Positions 44,741 to 56,241 of a DNA stretch of 64,000 bases are shown here, in pieces. The position numbers and the translations under genes are program-made. The stretch's first letter is position 1. Every line of letters begins with the position of its first letter. The notes under the pieces were generated by a model, which was given only the letters and a program-made list of their open reading frames with translations, was not told the origin of the DNA and did not search any database. Source of the stretch: Effrenium voratum (lineage: Eukaryota > Sar > Dinophyceae > Suessiales > Symbiodiniaceae); contig CAUJNA010000459.1 of the NCBI GenBank assembly GCA_963377175.1, forward strand, positions 156,154 to 220,153. The letters run 5' to 3'.

Positions 44741-45060
44741 GATGGAGGTTGTCTTGGAGGTTCCGGCATTCCTCTGGACGCACGAAGAGCCAGACGCAAA
44801 AGACGCAAAAGCGAACCGGAAGACATGGCTGCAGCACCCCCAGAAGGCACAGACGCCACGAGGCCACCACGTGGGGAAGTCACGCAGACCAAAGGCAACT
44901 GGGGCAGGAGACAGCAAACAGGGAATAAAAAAGAAAAAAACGAGGGCAGGGAGTACCGGGCAAAAAACGTCAAGAAGGGGAAGGTGGGTTCGGACCGCTG
45001 GAAGCGCGGTTGCTTGACTGGCCAAATGCCTCATCTGCTGGGCTTTGCGGCAGGTAGGTA
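44741..45060 (+). other. Possible short basic reading frame
   Basis: A plus-strand phase from ATG 44825 reads MAAAPPEGTDATRPPRGE, then a Lys/Arg-rich tail (GNKKEKNEGREYRAK, NVKKGKVG). The composition suggests a nucleic-acid-binding gag-like or histone-like tail, but no family can be named and there is no adjoining RT. May be chance. Confidence 0.2.
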
Positions 45061-45235
45061 GAGCTTTGCGCCCTTCGCCGGCAGCAAGAACACCACATCT
45101 CCACCCTGTTTTGGGCAAGGAGAGCCACAGCCAGAAAGTGATCGCAAGAACTCAGCACGCTGCCCCTCCTGACCAGCAGGCCGGACTAAAAATCAGGAAG
45201 GGCCAAGGAAGGCGGGCAAGGGAGGACAGGCCCGA

Positions 45236-45530
45236 GACCTTCGCGCGAAGGTGACGTTGGGGGGCTTAGGCGGCTTAAGGTCACCTTAAGGTCCTTCGAA
45301 GGTCTCCCCCCCGTTTGCCCCGGACGAAGGTCCCCAAGCCTTAAGCCCCTTAAGGTCCCCCTTAAAATCACCTGAAGGTCCTCCTTTCGCACTTGAGGTC
45401 ACCAAAAGCCCAATCCCTCTCAAAAAGGGGCTGTGATGAAGGTCCGCGTTTCGAGCTGGATTCCGGCAATCCAGCTCAAAAAGCGGATCCCCGCCCAATC
45501 CCTCTGGAAAAGGGGCTGTGATGAAAAAGT
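45236..45530. repeat. AAGGTCC / CTTAAGG motif cluster and duplicated GGGGCTGTGATGA segment
   Basis: At 45,236-45,400 the words AAGGT(C/G)(A/C)C and CTTAAGG recur roughly every 10-20 bp. Then a segment CCAATCCCTCTCAAAAAGGGGCTGTGATGA-like occurs twice (about 45,410-45,438 and 45,494-45,522; it is written here as a family word), separated by an inverted CTGGATTCC/GGCAATCCAG pair. Function unknown. Confidence 0.55.
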
Positions 45531-48500
45531 GTATCCGGTTGGTCAAGCCCCCGTTCAAAACCTTTGGCCAAGGAAAGGAGAATCAGGAACCTTCAAACTT
45601 CGCCTCTTTCCCCCAAAGCTGAAACGAATCCATCTGGTCTCAAAGGCCGAGAGCTCCCTCAGGCCAGCAGTTGCTGGTCATCTATAAAGAAACATCTTTC
45701 CTGAGCCAGACAATGCTATGCAACCGTCCCCTCTCAGCCCGGAGTTTGCGCCTCTCCAGTTTGGGCAGCCGCGCCCGGCGAAGGGTGTCTTTATCCATCT
45801 TGTCCCTGCCCGGCGCTGAGGTCAATCTGTAACGGCCGTAACACAGCAACTGCCCTCGACTGGACAGAGAGTTGCAAACAACTCCAAAGATGGTCCGAAG
45901 ACTAGGGAGGTTTGACAAAAAGCGATTTTGGGGCTTAATCTTCTTGCTTGTTCCTGGTTGGACATGACCCTATTGGGCTCTTGCATGGAACTTAGTCAGA
46001 TTCAGCCCGAAGGCCCGTTCGAAAAACCTCGCCTTGCGCGAAACCAACGCAAGTGGAAATGGAAGTCCAACCAAACAGCCAACCAACTTGCAAGTCCGTT
46101 TCCCGCGGCTCTTCCCAGACCCACTTAGCCCACCACGCGGGGCCCCACCGTCTCCATCGGCGCGTCGAAACAAAAACCGCCTGGGGCTAGTGGAGTCCAG
46201 GCGTTTCACCGTCGCCTCAGCTTGCCATAGGCCTTCAGTTCTCGAAATGGGAAAAGACATTGAAGGGCATTGAAGGGTAGGGAATGCCGGGTACACTTCT
46301 CGCGGAACGCCTCTCTCGGAACCCGGCCGTGGTGTCCATGTCCGGGCTCCTGCTCGCTTTTGCAGCCCTTTCCAGCTGATTTTGCGTTTTTTGCAGATGG
46401 AAAGCAAAAACGAAAACCACCATTTTTGAGCCTCTCATTTTTTGGCTGCCAGGACTTGAGATCTCATTTGGGAGGCTCTCCAATTTGTTGAGATTCATGT
46501 TTAAAGGATGAACGGCCCCAAACCTGGCCGATCTCGGCAAAAATTGTGCAATTCCGCGAACTGGAGCACTTCCCAAAGGCTTAGCAACCAAACTCCATAT
46601 GAGTCTACCGAAAACCATGCGGGTTTATCTCAAAATGAGATATGGAACCCAATAATGGGTGGTGGTGTCCTTTGGAAACTCCAAAGCACCCGAAAACAAA
46701 GACACAGCCATGTGAAGATTTAAAGGTGTATGTCGCAGTCACACCTGTCAATGGTTGGGACTGTCCCTTAATGACCTTCAGCTACAGTACAGTACCCTTT
46801 TCTTGTTGTGGCTCTCATGTCCCTCTGCCACAAATCCGCTTAACTCCACCATCTTTCAGGTTGCTGCCACATGACTCCATCACACCTCGCTCGGGGTCGG
46901 ACGGATTCTAGCCACCAATCAAACGGGCTTGACAGGGAAACCAGTCATGTCAGGGAAAGCAGTTTCCTTGAGAACCAGGCAGCGAAAACAGTGGCGAGCC
47001 TTTTCCTGGCACTTCCAGCTCGGCGTCTCGATTCAAGGACGCCATAGAGCCACTTCTTCTATTGGAGCCACGCTAGGACCTAAAGTGTTTGTTGATGTAT
47101 GCCCTGCAGGCGAGTCTTTCATCATGGGTGTTTCGGGGGAACGCGTGGGTGTTTGTTCCTCAGGACAGGCTGGAAAACTAGCCCCAACGTCCTGGCAAAA
47201 CTGGCAAGTAGACTAGCAATATTTTTGCACAAGTTTCGCTCGCGCAAACCGAATAGTCTTCTCATGCTCAATCCTGGCTTTGGCCCCCAAAATAGGGGCA
47301 GAGACAAACTTCCGGCCCTCACAACAAACACCGAATATAGGTTACTGCTACGTCGGCCTTCGCAAAAACAAAAACGATGGGTTGCATCCAAAACACTGCG
47401 TCGCCAACCAGTGAGGTCCATTGACCTTCAGCTTGCCAGACAGCCCCCAGCCTCCCAAGGTTCCCAGTCACAGAGATGGACAGAGCAGTTGTCAGGCACC
47501 TGGAACCAGCCAGGCGTGCCCCCGACCTACACTTCCAACCGGGTGTTATGTCTTTTTTTCGGGTTACCAGGTGATTCCAGTTGTCAGAGTTATCGGAGTT
47601 TTGCCGCTACTTCAGCCAGAGGCAAGCGCTTGATCACGGAGGCAGGAAGGGAGCATTGTTAGGCTTCTTGGTTGTTTGAGGTCATGAGGGTCAGCGCGAA
47701 CCAATTTTCAACTGAGTCCAGCTAAGCTTCGCAAAGGAAAACAGTCACTTCGGCACATGGGTGCCAACGAGAGACGCCCCTAGCTTAGCCACACCAGGGC
47801 AACTGTAAGTGCGTGGGGAACTGAGTAACTGCACTGCCAGCAGCTTCAGGTGCTGTTTGTTCTGCAGTTGGGACAATTATGCCATCTAAAGCCCAGTGAG
47901 AAACCAAGCTTCGCTCCGTTAATCTGCTGGCTGTTCCCTTCAAAACTCAGTCACCACCTTGTTCCTATCTAACACCAACTAAGAAATAGACATCGCAAAC
48001 TCGGCAAATGGAAGTGAACCCAACTCAGCAGAACCTCGCCTGGTCGGGAGCGCCGAGGTCCAGTCCGAGCCCCTGGCCAGAAGTGGCTCAAAAGGGTTGC
48101 TTGCTGATTAACATGAAGCAAATCATCATGTAACCTATATTGACATATTCTATAAAGGTGATGTGTAAATACATATATATATATATATACATACATACAC
48201 TTACATACAGATATGCAGACATACTATATATATATACAAATACAGAGTGTGCATGTATATACATATACATACATAAATATATATATATATATATAGGGAG
48301 AGAAACAGAGAGAGAGGGGGAGAAAGAAGAACAAAAACAGATCATCGTTGGTCGAGCTGTCTGCTGTTGGGATCTAGGGCTCGGAGCAACCCTGTTCCCA
48401 GAATTCAACCCTCGGGAGAAATTTGCAACACTCGGGTGAAGTGTGCGAATTCAATGAAAAGGAAAGGCCCGGCAAAGGACTACAATTCGCTCAAACAATT

Positions 48501-50467
48501 GCAGCTCCGAAACCCAACTTCGGTACAATTCAACTCTCCAAACATAGCAGGGTTTTCAGTTTTGCTAAGCAAAAAGTGAAATTCCAACTCCAAAGGGCCA
48601 AAATTAATGGCTTGCCTACGGTGCCGCCTGAAACCCATCCCGTCGGACGTCTCGAACTTGCTCGCGCCTGGTGGATGCGGACCAGTTGGACGCCCTGGGC
48701 GAACGGATGTGAAGCCAACAAAAACCTTTGAGGGTGCTATTCATTTTGCGAGTGGTCACCATATGTTGGGGTTTTGAAGGGACAGCGAAAGGAAAAAAGA
48801 CGCCTTTCTTCTGTGGGGTACTCGTTTTGACAGAACACCAAGGAGACCACGCGCATTTTTGGGGTGCCCTTTTTTGGGCTTATTTTGAAGGGACACCTAA
48901 GGGCACACCATCCTTCTTGGTTAAAAGTAACCCCTCAATGGGGAGCCCCTTTTGGGAGCTACCCTCCCATCAACTACACTCTAGGGTGAAGAGGGAACCC
49001 CTCTTAAGACATGATTGCTTTTCGCCGACCCAACAAACCAATCTAATTTGTTTCGATGTCTCTTTGGCAATCGGACCTCCTTTTTTCGGGTTTGAGATTC
49101 CAGGTTGACTTGCAGCAGAGTTGGTCAGATGCTCGGACAATCTTCGACGGGTCTCCCACAAGGACATGGGTGTGTCGAAGAAATTGATCCGAAAACCGCC
49201 CCATTTTGAGGGGATGCCCCTCATTTGCCAAGGGAGACTTCATCGTTCTTGGCTGAGTATGCTTCACCTGGTCATTTCTACGATTTCCTCCATATCAGGC
49301 AAAAACGGCTTCGATGCCCCGCCTAGTGGCGGTGAAAGTCGTAGAGGCGGAGCCCCTGACGAGGATATCGGCTTCTTTTCGAAACCGTCTCCACAGTTTG
49401 ACACACAGGCATGAGCAAGAACGGGCTCCGTGGCTGGCCTGTTTTGCAGCCCAACCGAATGAAAGCAATATCCTACACTCCCAAACGTCCATGCGAGCGG
49501 GAAACTTCCCCATTCTTCCATGGATGCTTCTTTGGCTGGCTTCTGAAAGAATGGGTGGTTGGATAAACCTTAGTCTTTGGGCCAAACAACTGTGTTCAAG
49601 TCACCCTTGGAGATCTCCTGGACTCCTGGAGTTGTTTCCCGCGACAGCTCGAATGACTGAGTTCTATGAGGCGCCTCAAAGCCCGAGCTGATTTTTGGTT
49701 CTACCAGCGGAGAGGGTTGCATAGGCTCTATGACCAGGTAGGAACGCTAAAAGACTAACCGCCAAGAGGAATCGGTTTTCAGGGTATTGATGGTGGTTTT
49801 GTGATACCAAAGTATGTGTTTCTCGGGGGGGGGGGGAAGCTATCTGCTGGCTTTCATCAACCCCTGCCCGCCTCGTTGGCGGCAGGGATGCCGAACTGGC
49901 CAGCCTGGCAAAACCCATGCCCCGCCATGCCAGCTTGGCATCGGGCACCAGCCGGCTTAGATCCCAGGGTGGGGATGTCATGCATCAGCCCCCTTCAAAC
50001 CCTTTCCTTGCACATCCAAAGCAAACTGACATAACGTTTGACATCGACGACCAAGCGGTGGTGTGTCAAATGGCCTGAGTCACAACCTGGAATCAAACAG
50101 GTCTACAATGCTCGGGACTGTCCCGTACCACCCGCAAGTTGCCCGGGTTTGGATTTGGCTCACCAAGGATCATCTGGAGAGAATGGGAGATATGGCTTTT
50201 TGCTGACCCAATCTCTCTTTTGTGTGATGTTGCTGTTGCCGTTGCTTCACCGAATTGAGCTTGACCTTTGTGATTCTCCTACATCCCAAGGTGTGTGTGA
50301 GTGTGGTGGTGTTGTAGTTCTGACTAGCGTGATGATTGAACATGGCAAGGCGGCGAGTTGGCCGGGGTGCTGACATGGGTAGGCGAGCGAGAACCCCATG
50401 TACAAACCCTGAAGGATGCTGCCGGAGAGGTCCAGTCTGGCAACATCGAAGTCACCCTTTTTTTAAG
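45531..50467. other. Gene-poor stretch between the two copia elements
   Basis: No supported gene. A minus-strand phase at about 46,085-46,215 is Arg/Ser/Gly-rich and exon-like (AEATVKRLDSTSPRRFLF, SGSGKSRGKRTCK). An AT dinucleotide/ATAC repeat lies at about 48,165-48,297, followed by a GAGA-rich stretch. G-runs occur at 49,827-49,838. The stretch ends at the target duplication of the second element (50468-50472, GAATG). Confidence 0.35.
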
Positions 50468-50472
50468 GAATG

Positions 50473-50566
50473 TGTTGAAAGGTGAGAACTACCTATATTC
50501 AGCACGGGCGGCAAATACTTTTTGTTCTTGAGCCATATGATGATGGTTTACCACTACTAATCAACA
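50473..50566 (-). repeat. 3' LTR, 94 bp
   Basis: Same length as the 5' LTR with four transitional differences. The spliced-leader-like core at 50527-50546 reads CCATCATCATATGGCTCAAG. It is preceded in element orientation by the purine tract. Confidence 0.93.
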
Positions 50567-50577
50567 CCCCCCGCTTT
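50567..50577 (-). promoter_or_regulatory. Polypurine tract of the second element
   Basis: AAAGCGGGGGG on the minus strand directly abuts the 3' LTR, with one interrupting C. Confidence 0.6.
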
Positions 50578-51069
50578 GCGGAGGAGCGTTGGGGAACACA
50601 GTACCATATACGCTATTCCTCCAGGCCTGTAGCAAAGTCATTGGACCTCAGCACGGTGAGAGGCAAGTCATGGCAAAGCTGATTCATCCACGGTTGCTTC
50701 AACTGCTGTGTCCTCAAGGCAGCTGGCACACGATTGATTTTCGCAGGAGCGATACCTGTTGAGTCGGCCGACGACGACTTCCGTCGGGCGCTTCACATGA
50801 CTACGCATGGGAAGATTCGAAGTAGAAATGAATTCGCTCTGCTGCTCCAAACGGTGGTGATCTCACGACCACAGCTTCCGCTGGGCAGAAATGATATCGT
50901 CAGTCGGCGGTGGCGGCCATGCATAGCAAACGGCCGCAGCTTCCGCCGGGCGTGCAAAAGTAGCACAGCTAATGTTGCAGCATCATTGGATGAATGGTAA
51001 AAAGGTTTCCAACATGACATCACCAATGAACTTAATCTGTCACCATGCAACAAAAGCTATGGGATCAGC
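50578..51069 (-). other. 3' untranslated part of the second element
   Basis: Between the last coding relic and the purine tract. Short frames only. A CAGCTTCCGC(T/C)GGGC-like word occurs twice (about 50,871 and 50,938). Confidence 0.4.
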
Positions 51070-52380
51070 CTAAATGCGGGCGCTCACCATCCCCACGGTC
51101 CCTGGCGCCACTGATCCCAACCTCGCGACCAGCCATAGTTCCGTGCCAATCGGAGTATCCCTTGCCCTTGCCCTTGGCCTTGCCTTCCTTTGGTCGATCT
51201 CGCAATGGCCCTCCACTGGGTATTCTTGGCCTCGACGGGGTAGGTCTTGGTGCGGCCAGAAGAGAACTAAGGGATTTCCTCGCCTGTGCTGATCATGCCC
51301 TGAGGATCGAGCTTTTTCCATGACGCTTTGATGAAGCTCACCATCACTCCAAGGATCTGTTCGATGCTCCCTTCCAGGGACGTATTGCCCGCTGTGCCCA
51401 ACAATGATTGGCACTTGGTTGTTCGGAACGAACCTGAACGCGCACATCACGGCAAACTGCATCACGGTATAGAACCGCGCGTGGTGGGCAATGTATGCTT
51501 CCGTCGAAACGTTCAACTCATGCGGGTCGAGCTTTCCGGGGGCCGGGATGAAAACCAACTTCGTCCTTGTGTTCTGCGATCCCCCCTTGTCGCGCTCTTC
51601 CCTTGTTCGGCCAGGGTCTGTAGGCGTAGAATGGGTCGATTGACAATCGATCCGATCCGAAACCCTCGTACAGCCCATTGTCTGTGCCTTGGTGAGGTGG
51701 GTCTTGGCCGTTTTCCTGAGCGACGCCTCGACGGAGATTCCTCCCTGCTTATCACCTTCCTTTGCATGGTGCTTGGACCTAATCCACTTGCCACCGCCCC
51801 CCTGAAGGCCCTCAAGATAGAAAACCATGTTCTGGAGGGCGGCCGTGCGCTCCAGCCTCACGACCTCCGTGGCAATCCTTGCGTCAGTCCATTCCACCAT
51901 GTCAGATCGGCACTCTTGGCAGTGAAGATGGCCATCAATCTGCCAATGGCCGCATCTCCGGTTCCAGCACTTGATCGTTGGGATCTTCATCATCGTGGTG
52001 AAGAAAAGATCCTCCCAACCGCGCCCCTGCTTCTTTTTATTTTTGGAGAGTTCGGGGACTCGTCGAAGCGTTGCAGGCGCAACCTGATACGTCGGTCCTG
52101 CTGGCCTTGCGTTCGACTGCCCCTTCCAGGGAGCGAGCTCGTCGACAATGGCAATTTCGGCGACGGCCCCAGGCAGTAGCCTGCCATTCACGGTGCCTTC
52201 AACCACTTTCCGCCAGTGTCTCCATGCTTTCTCTGCCGTCAGGGTGTTCTCGCTCTTGAAGAAGCTCGGGTTCACTCTCTGTGGCCCGGGCATGAGCTCC
52301 GCCGTCAGCGCTGCGCGGTACCTTTTGCGCATCTCCGGGTAGGCCCGGTGGAAAGACAGGAACTCGTTCTTCCTGGTGTG
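51070..52380 (-). pseudogene. C-terminal zinc-ribbon region of the element polyprotein
   Basis: An open frame of 420 codons (from 52332) continues the Tpt1-like phase. It has RKRYRAALTAELMPG, EKAWRHWRKVVEG, a zinc ribbon CWNRRCGHWQIDGHLHCQEC (C-x4-C-x10-C-x2-C, about 51,915-51,975) and a helix IATEVVRLERTAALQNMVFY. The rest loses similarity to a protein-like pattern near 51,700. Possible nucleic-acid-binding tail. Confidence 0.45.
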
Positions 52381-53383
52381 GAACGCGTAGGTGATTTACG
52401 CGTTGCCCACCCAGTCAGCCGACATGAATGCTTCGTCGCTGGTGAACAATCTGATGCCATCTTGCATCATGAGTTCCGTGTCAAATGCAACCGTGACGGG
52501 CCTTCCGGCTTGCGTTCCCGCTAGCTTCCGCATCTGGGCCTATGGCGGTGTCGGATTGAAGTACACCTGGGCCCTGCCCGTATCCGCCCGGCACAAGCCC
52601 ATGCTGAATGATCTCCGCGGACCTCAAGTCGCATGTGTGATACAGACGGCAGGTCGGCGCCACAGGGCGGTCCGCTCCGCATATGGCCTGTTCCGTATAC
52701 CTCCTTGTCAGTTCATTGTGATGCCCCTGGACGGCCCTGACCCTCAATGCTTGATACGGCAATCCTTTCCAGGATGCTTCCCTACATTCGGTGACCCGGA
52801 ATCGCTTCGTGTCATTGTTGCGGATGCAAACCATGACCTCCCACCGCCTGACATTGGCAATCCGGTCATTGAGGTGCCTCACCAGTGCCTCAAATTCCAC
52901 AGAAAGGTCGATTCCGCAAAAGGGGGGGTGGCTTCCCGTCCTTGAACCCCCCCCCCCAGGACATTTTCTTGGAGATTGCCACCAACCTGTAGTCACGGTC
53001 CAATTCACCTTCGGGACGTGACCCATTTCCTTGACCTCGGTGGCGGTGGCGTTGGCGGCTGCTTGACTGGTAACCTCCCACGGAATCACCTCAGCCGTGT
53101 CGGACTCGGCAACTTCCAATACCAGCTCCAAAGATGCGACAGTCTCCTGATCAAAGGGGTCGCCCTCAGCTTCCGGCGCAGCGCGGTGAACACCTGGTGG
53201 CAGGCTCGTCGGGTCCCACCCGAAGTCCTGCGTGTCATCACCCAACAGAAGCCACTTATTCTTGTCTTCGTCGTCGGGTTCAACAGACAAACCGTGCTCA
53301 GCCGCCGTGTTGCCAATGTACTGGGACATGGCGATCTCCACCCGATCGAACTCGTCGTCCGAGTTCTCGTCGCCTTTGTCCAC
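52381..53383 (-). pseudogene. Tpt1/KptA RNA 2'-phosphotransferase-like domain
   Basis: After an acidic leader (GDENSDDEFDRVEIAMSQYI) and a linker with LSVEFEALVRHLNDRI, the minus strand reads LRVRAVQGHHNELTRRY (RAVQGH is the N-lobe signature of Tpt1) and LYHTCDLRSAEIIQHGLVPGG (LYH.T...I...GL.PGG signature). In the adjacent frame it continues GRAQVYFNPTPP, then PVTVAFDTELMMQDGIRLF, matching the C-lobe. Stops (TAG at about 52,547; TAA at about 52,398) and one frame change near 52,590 inactivate it. Tpt1 transfers a 2'-phosphate from RNA to NAD+. Its use by an element is unknown. Confidence 0.55.
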
Positions 53384-53461
53384 CGCCTCGAGGATGATCT
53401 CGGCCCGCGTTGCCCTTCATCTCCAGGGTCATCGCGTTGTAGGGCTCGCCCTCCGCCTCCT

Positions 53462-54289
53462 TCATCCAGGCGGCGACATCGGGTCTCTTGGTCGTGAGAC
53501 CAGTCGGGCCTCTCCTCCGTGGCCGCAAACTCCTGCAGGGCTTTTGCCAACCTCAGGCAGGTGGGCCACCCGAACAAAACGGGATCGACCGGCTCCCCCC
53601 GCACGTAGGGCTCGACGCTCCCGTATCCGCTGGGCCAGCAGTTGAGTATTGATGGCCGCATGTAGGAATTTCGACACAACCTTCCGGTTGGCGTTGCTGT
53701 ACGTCATGTGGACGTCATCGTACCGATGCGACAGCAGCGTCATCACTGACGCATCACTTGAGTCGATAGCCTTGCTGCGAACCCCATCGTCGATGACCAC
53801 GTCGGCGAGGTGCCGGAGGCAGCCGTTCATGGCATCATTGTAATCCGAGGTGAGGCCATAGTCCTCCACATCCGGGTTGCAAATGAACGTGATGTCCCGA
53901 ATGCGCCCGAGCCCGACAGCCTCCTTGAAGAAGTCAAGCTGCTCGTAAACACGGGTCCTCTGAACCTTTGGCCATTCCGACGCTGCCTTCCGGCCCGCCT
54001 CCGTTCGGTTGAACCTCTTCTCGTGGATCCAGCGGCAGCCAACGTACCCATAGTTGCCGAAGACATCGTTGCCCCCCCACATCACGAAGACGGAGATGAG
54101 CAGTTGCTGGATGCTGATCAGCTTTTGGAGCAGCTTGGCCACGTGATGCTTGGTGGGATACCTGTCATTGGGCTCTTCAACCCTAGCACATGACGAATCA
54201 CCAATGACCAAAATGTCGACCTCCTCTTCCGAGGGGCATGGCACAGCACGGAATTCCGCGGGGGCATTCCGTCCCAGAACCTGTATCAT
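53462..54289 (-). pseudogene. SGNH hydrolase-like domain
   Basis: A 275-codon open frame with the SGNH hallmarks in order: block I with the nucleophile in VDILVIGDSSCARV (GDS at about 54,195-54,203), block III in VFVMWGGNDVFGNYGYVG (GGND at about 54,066-54,077), and block V in RYDDVHMTYSNAN (Asp and His three residues apart, about 53,700-53,720). SGNH enzymes are esterases or lipases. A retrotransposon-encoded version has no known role here. Downstream the frame runs into out-of-phase sequence (from about 53,640), so the original polyprotein has been broken. The catalytic positions themselves seem preserved. Confidence 0.6.
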
Positions 54290-54559
54290 GCCATCTCAGA
54301 ATTGCTCCCGGCTAGGGTTCCCCCCAGCATCACTCCCGGCCGGTGCCTGCTCCTGCGCCGCGATTGTCCTTGTAACCGTGTCTGGCTCAGGGATCGTGGC
54401 AATGGCAGCTTGCGTCTGGAAGCTTGTCCCATTCCACCAAGTTGTTGATGGTGCGCTGGTCTTTTTTCAACACGTCGTTGAGCAGGACATCCACGGTAGG
54501 CGCAAGGGACGACATCCTGATCGCAAGGGTGGCAGATATCACACGGGGAGCAGCTGAGA

Positions 54560-55103
54560 GCGAGAATGCTGCGTGGATCGCATCAGTAAGTACCTTCAGC
54601 ATTCACGATACCTACAGCACATCCGTCAAAGTCACACTTGTTTAATCCGTGCTTGTCAAGGATGCTTTTCACCTTGGGAAGCTTCCAGTACGTGCATCCC
54701 TTGGGCCACTCATGGCGATTGATGGGTTTTGATGCCCCATTTCATCCAAGAATGCCTCAAAAGACTTCCACAACACGTTGAACAACTTCCTATGATTAGC
54801 AACCTTCTTCCTAGCTGAGGGAATCTTGTTGTTTATAAAGTTCCATGGTGCCCAGATTAGCACATGTTGAAATCGGCTTGCAAAATCAACTGCTTTTCTT
54901 CCGTTTTCACTTTGGTTGAAATCATTATTGGGGGTAAACCTGAACACCTGGCATCCAGCTGCAGTGGATCTGCTCACGTCACCAAGCTTGGAATCCTCTC
55001 CACTGCACACTTCAATGATGCATCTGGGAGTTGGGCATGGTGCCGCGGCAGCAGGTTCCCCTGTGCGTCCGTCCGTCCTGGGGGACGATCCGCGATTCTT
55101 CAA
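54560..55103 (-). pseudogene. Rossmann/methyltransferase-like segment
   Basis: The minus strand reads CIIEVCSGEDSKLGDVSRS, GCQVFRFTPNNDF, HVLIWAPWNF, then in another frame EWPKGCTYWKLPKV and DFDGCAVGI. A glycine-containing first strand, an acidic second strand and the later WPKGC..W...DFDGC block suggest a degraded class I methyltransferase-like fold. The equivalent region of a normal element would probably be in one frame; here at least one frame change is present. Substrate unknown. Confidence 0.4.
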
Positions 55104-55132
55104 TGTATCCGGTTTGAGATTGGTATGACTGA

Positions 55133-55393
55133 TTAGCTTGAGCGCTTTGTTCCATTTGTCACTATTCGTGAAAGGACCGTGTCTGCACTAACCAGTTGGT
55201 AGTGCTTCCTACGGAACTGTTCCGCGAACCAAGCTAAATTCACTCTTTGTGTTTTATCCGTGTGACGAAATGCTGGGGATTTGCCGGATTCCAGGATCCT
55301 TAAGGTCGACTGATTGTCTTCGACAAACACTCCTCTAAGACACTTGGGTCCAAACAATGAAACACTCGCCGAACGTCTCCCACGTAGTCCCAA
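55133..55393 (-). pseudogene. Copia RNase H, C-terminal half
   Basis: The minus strand reads FVEDNQSTLRILESGKSPA, FRHTDKTQRVNLAWFAEQF and KHYQLVSADT. These match the EDNQS (catalytic Asp), RTKH-like and C-terminal helices of copia RNase H. It is separated from its N-terminal half (STESE, about 55,840) by about 450 bp. Confidence 0.7.
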
Positions 55394-55700
55394 TCCGTGA
55401 CGGCTTCCCTGATTTCGGTGGATTCTATTTGGTAGTCGACGTCAAACATTCCATAAACTCGAAACAGTGTTCTTCCCGTCCATCCTTTCACAGGCCCATA
55501 GGCTTGAAACCTCCAATCATCCTGCATCTACCTCCGCATTTTCGTCAATCCTGATAGTAGTTCTGGATCTACCTAACATTTTGCAATCAACGGGGCAGTC
55601 TTTGGTGGATTTGGGATCGAACAAAGTATTCCTAACGCGTTTGTGCACTCTAGACAAAATGAATCTGTGTGGTTCGTAAATCCAATAGTCCCCAGAACTG
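55335..55700 (-). pseudogene. Displaced copia module (EPHR...DDW...GRTLF type)
   Basis: In broken frames the minus strand reads SGDYWIYEPHRFILSRVHKR, RVRNTLFDPKSTKDCPV, GRSRTTIRIDENAEV, then QDDWRFQAYGPVKG and WTGRTLFRVYG. I associate this module with the part of dinoflagellate copia polyproteins before the RT. Here it lies between the two halves of RNase H, which points to rearrangement or template switching. Function unknown. Confidence 0.4.
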
Positions 55701-55707
55701 ACCTTGG

Positions 55708-56208
55708 TTACGACCCTGCCTTCCGGCAGGCTCTTCGTGCTAATTCCCCCGCGTTCTGGAGGTACGCCCACAGACCGGCAGAAGGAAGTCCGACTGCACG
55801 AAGGCTCACGTTGGCTGCAACAACCTCACTTTCGGTGGAACTCATCGACACCGAGGTTTGCTTTTTGCTGAAGGCTGCCAAGGCATCATCGGGTCGATCG
55901 GATGCCACACACACGGCCTCCCGAACCTTGATGCGCCAGTTCCTGTAACTTTCAGGAAGTGGAAAAGCAGGAATGACGATCCTCTCTGCTTCTTTGACCT
56001 TGGGCTTGTCGTGATCGGCGTCCACTGTGGGCGCCTGCTTACCCAAAATCTTGTTGAGCTTCTTGCGGATCGCACGGGCTCTCTCCGATGATGAGGACGA
56101 GGAGGATGAGGTTGAGGAGCTAGAGGATGAAGAGCTGGGTGAATCAGAAGGAGATCGACTCTTTGGCTTCTTGCGGCTCTTCTTCTTCTTCCTGTCCTTT
56201 TTGCTCTT

Positions 56209-56241
<33 letters not shown>

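Noticed and set aside
51328..52179. 283-codon plus-strand frame
   Set aside because: Lies opposite the zinc-ribbon region of the second element and has no recognisable pattern of its own.
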